Below, in pieces: positions 53,120 to 60,214 of a DNA stretch of 60,214 nt; position 1 is the stretch's first letter; every line of letters starts with the position of its first letter. The notes beneath the pieces were generated by a model. The model searched no databases, was not told the DNA's origin, and was given only the letters and a program-made list of their open reading frames with translations. The stretch is from the NCBI GenBank assembly GCA_002633005.1, contig NMRA01000157.1, forward strand, positions 276,313 to 336,526, given 5' to 3'. Position numbers and translations under genes: made by a program. The stretch comes from Phoronis australis (taxonomy: Eukaryota; Phoronida; Phoronidae).

Positions 53120-56100
53120 CTGAAAAACAATAAGTAGTGTAGTAAACAAATTTTAATTTTACATTTAATTGCCTACCAAAGTGAAGCATCAACTGTACAC
53201 AAGAAAAGATCCAGTGTTTACTAGACGTGCAGATACCAGAAATATTTTGCCTACAACTCCAGGTACAAAGTAAATAAACTTCTACCAAAATGGTCCATGT
53301 TTCTTGCTGTTTCCAGCCACCAACCAAGCTTTTAGGATCGAAATTTAAAACTAGGTTCCACTTTGCAGGTTACTGTTCCAAATTATTTTCGCGATCACTT
53401 ACCTTGCATAGATTTGAGATTGTTTCGGTCTTTGCCAGATTGTCTAGTATTCTCTCCCTTAGCAACCTCTTTTGATCTTTGAGTTTTTTTCTCCTTCACG
53501 ACTAGTTCTTCACACTCAGTCTCTGTTTTTACAGAATTCTTTTTCTAAAAAATAACGTTACACGTTAAATGAATGTAATTTTGTAATACTCGTGTTCGCT
53601 ATTCATAAATTACTGTAAGTACAATGGGTAACACTGGATTACCTGATGAAATAAAGACAACAAACTGTTTATTGAGAACAGAAAATCATTGAAAAACAGA
53701 CACAAGCAAATATACTCTCATAAGAGAGTTTTCAAAAATCATTGTGAGTTTGAACAGTAGAGCTATGGCATGCTACACATTTCTTTGACCGTGACATCAT
53801 CTCACAAGCTGACAAACTTGTGACACGTCACAACTTTCACTGTCGGGTTGATTCAAGCTCATTTCAATTTTAAAAACCTCAGTTGTAATTGTAATATATT
53901 TTTATTGATTTTCTGGCTAAGGCTCACTTTATAGGTGTTGGGGTAACAAAACCGCAAACGTTAGTGCAGGAGTTGAAAACCATTGTTTTGGTATTGTTTG
54001 GTGGGGGTGGGACCCTTTGCTTTGGCTCTTTAATATATTAATGACAATTTAGTGTTCCTAATAAAATGAAGCACCATGACACAGTGGACTGAACTGAATT
54101 GATTGTTTAAATGGGAAGATCCACCACCCTAATTTGACTTATTGGAGTTTGAAGATTGCAAATTTGGCTTGACCTATTAATTAATTAACTAACGTCACTG
54201 AGACATAAATGAGTCACAGGCAGTCAGACTAAAATGGAGATACAGTAGTTTACAAAAATGACAACTTAATCTTGTTTAAAAATGAGAAAATTTCTCAAAA
54301 ATGTTTTTTAACCAATTCTGCTATAAATTACAGTTTAAAAAATAAAATTTCCTCATTTCCTTTTCGATTTTCAAGATGGCATTTCAATGAAATTCTTAAT
54401 TTGTATTCTTCAGAAGTGTACAATCAACATAGTGGAAATCAATCCACAGCCTTCTCTGGAAAACAAAGTTTAAAATAATGAAGCGTTATTATACTTTAAT
54501 GTCTGTCTGATCATCCTCGGCTTTCTTCTTCGGTGACTTTCTCTTGATAGCACGACTTTTTCCATCTAAAATTAAGAACCAAAACAAGTGCCAACATCTA
54601 GTCAACAGCCACACGGTGGCGCTTCGGCATAGTCCTGATTGACTCAGCTCAGTTTGCATTGAATCACTGAAGTGATCACAGTTCTTATTTCGAAATGATA
54701 AGTGTTTTCGTGAACAAACTCTAATTTACGTTAGTTTACAGAAATAAGTCCAAGAAATGTAATTATTTGAGAAATTTTGAGAACATACAGTGGGCAAAGA
54801 ATAAACAATTTTCTGCATTTTTGGGAGAGTAAAACTGCCATCAGAAAGCAACCGTGAACTCCGTTAGAACAACTGGAAGTCCAAAAATAGTACCTCGATA
54901 TTAATTTCACATTTTCCTTAAGTTTCAAAACAGTATGTTACACCTTTTACTCTCTAAGTGTCACCGCAGCAAACGTATAGCACATTGTACAAGGAACATC
55001 GATAAATGCTTGATAAAGATTATAAAGTCACAATGAGGCTTAGGTAGAATTTTTAACTTCCTGCCCACATTTTTTTCGAGATCTGGTTTTTGAAATAACA
55101 AATGGAAGAGAAAAGACAACAACAGATCGACAGGGTGCTGTGTGCTAACTACAACCACAAAATGTTTATGTGCGCATGAAAAGCCGTAGCAATTACGACA
55201 CAACTGAAATTTGTGCGACAGAAATCCAACACTATGTAAATTATGCAAAACGAGGCTATGTGCCTACCCTTGGGCGCCATCGGCCCAGCAGGCCCACTGA
55301 ACCATATAGTTCTCCCGTTGCTGTCTGAGACATTCTTCATACCAGCTTGATAGTAACATTGCAGCCATTCGTCAAAACCCGCGTAGACATCGTCGCTCTT
55401 TTCCACGGAGTAGCCTTTTCCATCTATAGAGAAACACCACAGGATGGACAAAACTGTTACTAAAGATGCGTTTCACTTCAGAATTGGTGCAACTAGAGGA
55501 GAATTGGTGAAGAATCAATAGCTCCCGGGAGGAGCAGAAATCTGTTGTAAACTCGAAAAAATGAATCATGGAATGTTATTTTATTCCTGCTTAAATCGTG
55601 ATGTCACCCCCCTTTCACCTGCGTCACAAATCAATGATACTTTTTCAACTTCACGACCACACAGCTCATAAATTTCATACAGCAGTGTGTTATTTATATA
55701 AACTGGATGATAATGTCATAATATTGCAATATCCTCTGTGGACTCTACCAGTATCTATGGACTATAAAGATATACTCTATGTTCAAATCATGTTTCCTGT
55801 ACTAGAGAGCTCACTCTCTCAGCCCTCTTCTGGTCTGAGCCATATTGGAATAAACCACATGTACACTGATGCTAGCTAATCTATGTTTATCTAATAACAA
55901 CTACAACCATCCATAATATAACAGATAACACATTACATTGAAAAAGTTTACACCAATTCGTTTTCCTTTAATACAGTAGGCTTATCACTGCAGTGTATTA
56001 ATGTAATGCCATTTATAGTTCATTGAGTCGCGTCCACAACATGATACTCTAATCTATCAGGTGCAAACTGGATGAAAACGATGACCTCGAGCAATAATGA

Positions 56101-58595
56101 AGGTGAGTACCTAACACAAAAGTGTTTACAGCAACTAGTTATTCCCTTAATACAGCAGGATTATGACTGCAGTATATTAATGTAATGGGTATTTGGGTTC
56201 AATGAGTCATGGCCATAACCTAACAACCTCAATTGTCAAGGGCAAACTGGATGAAAAAGATGACCTTGAGGAATCAGGAAGGTGAGCACGTGACACAGCT
56301 TTAAAACAGGTATTAGTTGAGGGTGATATAAACCTGCCTTCCGTCAAGGCAGCAAAATAAATTCTGATTCATACCACTCAACGTTATGAAATTGGTGTGA
56401 AATTGTTTCTTAGTGAGGTGACTTCAGGGCTTCAAAAAATTGACAATTCGTTATTGCTCGCGACCTAAATGTAAAAGTTGGTTGGTCATGGCATATGCAT
56501 CAATTTATGTTCCGAGCATGGTCTCAATGGAACAAATCATTTCCAATCTGAGTATGGAACAATTTGTAATGGAACCAATTTTATACTAGCAAGCAGTAAA
56601 CCAAAAGTTTCGTTCTTGAGAACACAGGTTCACAACCACTTCATTGTTTTCACAAATTCTATTCTGGCAATTAACATTAAGAGAAAATCAAATCTTACTC
56701 AAGTTGATTACTTCCAGTGCGAGTTGATTGCACAGCTGTAGAATATCTGCTTTCTCAGACTTTACAGTCGGACTAGAGACAAGAGGAGCAAGCACATCTC
56801 GGGCACAAACAAAAGGTGGAATGTTGGCTCTGAAACAAAGGTTAAGTAAATGCATAAACTTTCAGTTCCTAAGCTTTTCCAGAACTATTCGCAACATAAT
56901 GAATCAAAGAGACTGGAAATGTTTTAATTTTGATCTTGGTAATACAAGAATTGTACTTGATGTGTATATGAAATATCAATAAGAATCCATTCAGTGACAT
57001 GATTAAACAAAACAATTCACTGAAAAAACATGGTTTGTAATCCAGGCTACAGGCTACTAAAAAAAGTTAAACATCAACAGAATGAATTGTTTACACAAGA
57101 TTCTTGAATCTGTTACCATGACTACCAAAACGTACCTGTACAATACTTCAGCCCATAAATAGTTACCCACTCCATTGAAATACTTCTGGTTCAACATGGC
57201 TTCACATATCGGTTTGTTGAAAGCAGCGTTGTCAAGGTTACTCAACACATTTTGTCTTAAATGATAATTGAGTTAGAAGATGACATGAAGACATTTGTAG
57301 GTGCATGAACACGATTTCTTAAACCTTTTTCGATATATCGGCCATAAAAAATGTCATGTCACTATAGATGGCGAAAGAATAGTTGGTGGATAACACCCTG
57401 TGCTCTAGCTTATACGGAAATTTAATGCAGTGAAATATTCCATTTTTTTCTCTGCAACCATCAAGCTGTCAAACTGCCACTTTTGTGCAGAGGGGCAATC
57501 AAATGATTCACGCAAAAAATGAATGAAATAAATTGGATTTTGTCCCTGTCAACTATGGTGGCCATTGCAAACACTACAATTAGAAATCGGGTCAAGCAAA
57601 AGATGCTTCCGCGCTTTCACAATGCTAAGGAGTTGTGTATCAAACGATCCCTATGTTTAAAATGCTGACACATTTCTCTGTAATTCGAGGACAGGGGAAC
57701 ACCGTACCAATTTCTAGGTCAGTGTGCTTCAACTGTCACCATACAAGTGGTGTAACCTGGGGACTAATAAAATTCCAACCGCATGTTGTACAGTTCAATG
57801 AGTCTATGTACCGACTGGCAGATTTAGGATAACACAAAGTGGAGTGAGTACAACGCATTTCAAAGTACAGACGTGTGCGATGTACTTAGCTCATAAACAG
57901 GTATGTCACAGATAATTGGACATATCTGGAAGGGGTTAGGCTGTCTAATTCACCCCTAAATTGACCAAAAGATCAGAGAACCGTTGAGTGAATCATTAAG
58001 CCATATTGATGTTATTTTTAGCTCAATAGGTAATAGTAAATTACACATACTTCATGAAACATTATGCACAACAAACCTGTATAATGTTCTTAACACAAAA
58101 CACAAGCTGTAGGTAATCCTGACAAAGTAATGAGGATTCAGCCTTGGCATGACGACTAAAACTTAATGGTATTTCACAGTTCGCCGTAATTCATAAATTC
58201 AGCTGTAAGCTGAATAACCCATCACAGAGGGAAACGGGATTGCTTTCGGTGCAAAGGACCACTGTAACATCAGAAAAAAATAGAGTAGGCACACCAACCT
58301 GAAATCTTCATATTCAAATAGCACACAAGGACCCCTCTCCGGTGACCAATCTCCATTTGGCTCCCACTTTCCAAATCTTCGCACATCAACGAAACTTAAC
58401 ACCATATCAGAATCTTTTACAAAGAACTTGAGATGGGCATGTTTGTGCAGATCGGATATGTGAGAGAATTTAAACTGTCCAGACATTCCGAATCTAAACA
58501 CTATGTCCATGGTGCTTTGAGACTTGTTTTTCATATTTTTGTTGTTCTTCATATTTTTGTTGTTTGTCATAAGCGTCAGCTTCAGTTCCTTTCCC
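53079..58595 (-). CDS. NEIL1: NEIL1, endonuclease VIII-like DNA glycosylase (N-terminal exon outside window)
   Basis: NEIL1 removes oxidised pyrimidines and ring-opened purines and cleaves the strand by beta/delta elimination, starting base-excision repair in the nucleus. Seven exons are in frame on the minus strand: 58595-58299, 57255-57136, 56829-56699, 55423-55268, 54565-54495, 53544-53403 and 53119-53079. Visible family features are VFRFGMSG (with the void-filling Met), VDVRRFGKW (the Arg-x-Phe wedge), the helix-two-turn-helix NKPICEAMLNQKYFNGVGNY and the zincless-finger GRTIWFSG with its conserved Arg. The C-terminus is Lys/Arg-rich, as in human, and ends EPVRRSSRRKSKI. The catalytic N-terminal Pro-Glu exon (human MPEGPEL) was sought on the minus strand up to 60214 and not found. 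Confidence 0.94.
53403..53544 (-). CDS. NEIL1: NEIL1 exon, charged C-terminal region
   Basis: 142 nt with a good acceptor (TTTTTTAG) and strong donor (GTAAGT). It encodes KKNSVKTETECEELVVKEKK, then TQRSKEVAKGENTRQ and NLKSMQ. It is not conserved in sequence with the human disordered tail but has similar charge and matching phase. Confidence 0.8.
54495..54565 (-). CDS. NEIL1: NEIL1 exon, basic linker
   Basis: 71 nt after TTTTAG, encoding DGKSRAIKRKSPKKKAED and DQTDIK. Human has APKGRKSRKKK at this position. The donor is the weak GTATAA; if unspliced, the frame adds one Val and stops at 54491-54489. Confidence 0.82.
55268..55423 (-). CDS. NEIL1: NEIL1 exon, zincless finger
   Basis: 156 nt after CTATAG and before GTAGGC. 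It encodes NGKGYSVEKSDDVYAGFDEW (first residue split with the previous exon), LQCYYQAGMKNVSD and NGRTIWFSGPAGPMAPK. The Lys of GKGY is an AAA codon at 55418-55416 and aligns with the human RNA-editing site Lys242. Confidence 0.95.
55969..56300. repeat. Two-copy tandem repeat, unit about 179 bp, in a NEIL1 intron
   Basis: TTAATACAGTAGGCTTATCA with CTGCAGTGTATTAATG at 55969 recurs as TTAATACAGCAGGATTATGA with CTGCAGTATATTAATG at 56148. Downstream words (GGCAAACTGGATGAAAA, GATGACCT, GAAGGTGAG) also repeat. Divergence shows that it is old. Confidence 0.75.
56321..56550 (+). repeat. Dispersed repeat, copy 1
   Basis: GTGATATAAACCTGCCTT, then CGTTATGAAA, then GAGGTGACTTCAGGGCTT and TTCGTTATTGCTCGCGACC parallel the stretch at 59009-59250 in order and spacing. 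Non-coding and strongly diverged. Confidence 0.5.
56699..56829 (-). CDS. NEIL1: NEIL1 exon, IPPF region
   Basis: 131 nt after TTTCAG and before GTAAGA. It encodes ANIPPFVCARDVLAPLVSS, then EKADILQLCN and LALEVINL. Human has KIPPFEKARSVLEAL and DLLELCHSVPKEVVQL. Confidence 0.9.
57136..57255 (-). CDS. NEIL1: NEIL1 exon, helix-two-turn-helix
   Basis: 120 nt between TTAAG and GTACG. It encodes QNVLSNLDNAAFNKPICEA and MLNQKYFNGVGNYLWAEVLY. Human has RPICEALLDQRFFNGIGNYL; the aligned Arg in GNYLRAE is Trp here. Confidence 0.95.
58299..58595 (-). CDS. NEIL1: NEIL1 exon, beta-sandwich part
   Basis: 297 nt after TTTGTAG and before GTTGGT. It encodes GKELKLTLM, a low-complexity insert (NNKNMKNNKNMKNKSQ), VFRFGMSGQFKF and VDVRRFGKWEPNGDW through GPCVLFEYEDF plus AG of an Arg codon. 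Human has GKELRLIL, VFRFGMSGSF and VDIRRFGRW. Confidence 0.95.
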
Positions 58596-59008
58596 CTACA
58601 AATAAAACATAACAAAGTTAGTTTTTCAAAACACAATAACATATGTACAAGTGCCTGTTAAAAAGATACCAAACCCAGTTTTGGCCAATTAACAGACACT
58701 AAAACCCTTCCCATCCAATTCTAGTACTCTGTAAGCCTGTACAACCCACAAAAGTTTGGAAGAAAATTTGGAAACTTCTTTCAAACTCTACTAAACAGTA
58801 AGCATGAGTTAAGCTTTTAAAAAAATACACAGTAACTGTAATGAAAGATTACATCTAGCAAGAACTATAACATCACACGACATAGGGAGTATGAGTTTTT
58901 AGTCAATTCCTGGTTTTATCTTATATGATGACACCAATGATACATTAGCCTGACATAGAATGAAGATCGGTTGAAATCATCAAAACAGGGTTTGGTATTC
59001 TTTCTAAG

Positions 59009-59250
59009 TGATATAAATCCACCTTGCAAAAAATAAATTTTCATTTAGATCACTTATCGTTATGAAAACCATATCAAATTTCTCCTTAGTAAAATTTGAG
59101 GTGATTTCAGGACTTTGAAAGAACTGGCAGTTCATTATTGCTTAAGACCAGGCTCTACCAAGTTGGCTCAGAGCACGCTGTCTCAAGGAAGGGATTGCCA
59201 GTTCTTTGCAAACCAAGGAATCACTTCCCATCTGAGTGAGGAAAAAGTTG
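59009..59250 (+). repeat. Dispersed repeat, copy 2
   Basis: GTGATATAAATCCACCTTGC, TCGTTATGAAAA, GAGGTGATTTCAGGACTT and TGGCAGTTCATTATTGCT match the copy at 56321-56550. Confidence 0.5.
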
Positions 59251-59789
59251 AAATTTTAATCAAAATTCTATTGTAGTATGTGGTCTAAAACAAAAACTCG
59301 CTTCTTGTTCATCATGCGGGTTTGATAGCTGCTTTAAAGTGAAACTTGCATGCTAATTCAAGCGATTGCTAGGTCAAATTACTGTAGTTTCATGGAAACA
59401 CAACATGTAGTGATGATTTGAATATGAAGTAGGTTGAGAATTGGCAAATGTTTTTAAGCATGAGTTTTGGGTCTAAAATGATCCATCGTAAATCATTCAA
59501 CTGTATCCAATAAGTATAGTGACGAGGTGATGGGGAATATCACTGCATGATGCGGGCTATGTGAGCTCCAAGGTACGTCATTAGTGCAAAGGTCACATGT
59601 TTCTATGTGTAGAATTCTCTTTATTTTCACAATTACAAGTTAACAGTGAATACAACTGCACTTTATTCAGCATAGATGGTGTTCAAATAGCATTGTCCTT
59701 TAGTTCCTGCTATACAGTAGCATAATTAGGAGAATGCAAATATATCTGCAGTTTTCAGGGCAGATCCAACATATCCAAGATTTTTAGAT

Positions 59790-60214
59790 GGGGGGGTGGC
59801 AGGGCAGGATATAACCCAAGATTTTACTCTTCAGACATCCGCACTCCGGAACTATCACATTTAGGGGGAATGGCCCCCTGGCCTCCCCCTAAATTTGCCA
59901 CAGGTTGTGTAGTTAATAGTGGACCCCCACTAATAGCTTTAATAGGCGGACTTAGGACGAAGCCACAGTTGGCAACTGCACCCAGTGGAGGATACCATAA
60001 GGGGGGACTCAACATGTTGTCTCGGGGAAGTGGGCAAAGCGCGATTGTATATGCAGCACAGGCCCGAAAGATACCGGGCCCGGCATGTGAACCTTCTGTC
60101 CAGGAAATCTACCAGTGGACTAAAAATAAATAAATAAACGGAATGCCGCGATCTGGGGTCTGAGACCCCCTTTCTCCGCTACCACCAACCAGTCCCTGCC
60201 CCCCCCCCCCCTAA
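59790..60214. repeat. G/C-tract-rich, element-like sequence at right edge
   Basis: It contains several G or C runs, an imperfect hairpin (TTTAGGGGGA ... TCCCCCTAAA at about 59860-59893), a short AAAT run near 60122-60137 and a 12-base C run near the end. The composition contrasts sharply with the AT-rich surroundings, suggesting a transposon fragment of unknown type. Confidence 0.4.

Larger units (their letters stand above)
58596..60214. other. NEIL1 upstream intron to right edge of window
   Basis: It should be the intron before the first visible NEIL1 exon. It holds a dispersed repeat (59009-59250) and a G/C-tract-rich stretch (59790-60214). I found no MPEGPE-like start exon on the minus strand. 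Confidence 0.45.

Noticed and set aside
60060-60090. NEIL1 first exon at the minus-strand ATGCCGGGCCC
   Set aside because: It reads MPGPVSF and lacks the Pro-Glu-Gly-Pro-Glu start required for catalysis; it lies in a GC-rich repeat-like stretch.

Overview
The window is animal nuclear DNA. It is AT-rich, its genes are split into short exons by GT-AG introns of 0.1 to 12.6 kb, and about nine tenths of it is non-coding and full of old repeats. The encoded proteins resemble vertebrate orthologues closely, and the vestigial-like protein has VGLL2/3 features, so an invertebrate deuterostome (hemichordate or cephalochordate type) is my best guess. I cannot name the species.

Four protein genes can be assembled from exons whose splice phases all agree. 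(1) 644-2158, minus strand: the first three coding exons of MED14, the Mediator backbone subunit; the rest lies beyond the left edge. (2) 6905-36648, plus strand: a complete HTATSF1 (Tat-SF1/CUS2-type splicing factor) of 495 residues in eight exons, ending with a poly(A) signal at 36856. (3) 41880-49723, plus strand: a complete vestigial-like TEAD co-factor (VGLL2/3 type) of up to 306 residues in four exons. (4) 53079-58595, minus strand: seven exons of NEIL1, an Fpg/Nei DNA glycosylase, lacking only the N-terminal exon(s), which must lie beyond the right edge. MED14 and HTATSF1 are divergent, HTATSF1 and the VGLL gene are tandem, and VGLL and NEIL1 are convergent. The genes do not form a pathway; three are general nuclear housekeeping functions and one is a developmental co-factor.

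The most informative biological point is the HTATSF1-VGLL neighbourhood: in human, HTATSF1 and VGLL1 are also neighbours on Xq26.3 in the same orientation (from memory). The 12.6-kb last intron of HTATSF1, just upstream of VGLL, is a candidate home for VGLL regulatory DNA.

The most important technical point is that each of the three single-N bases (12883, 17960, 33595) is the junction of a direct duplication of 0.8-1.5 kb, almost certainly an unmerged contig or haplotype overlap. One of these duplicates HTATSF1 exon 5, and the frame forbids using both copies.

The non-coding DNA carries a family of ~110-bp hairpin elements (four copies), a larger ~360-bp palindromic element with a half copy elsewhere, a 136-bp MITE, a degenerate array marked by CCTAGTGG, tRNA-derived SINE heads, a 36-bp-arm hairpin and several tandem arrays. 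No CRISPR array, bacterial operon, rRNA or intact autonomous transposon was seen. I did not find evidence for a wholly new biological system.
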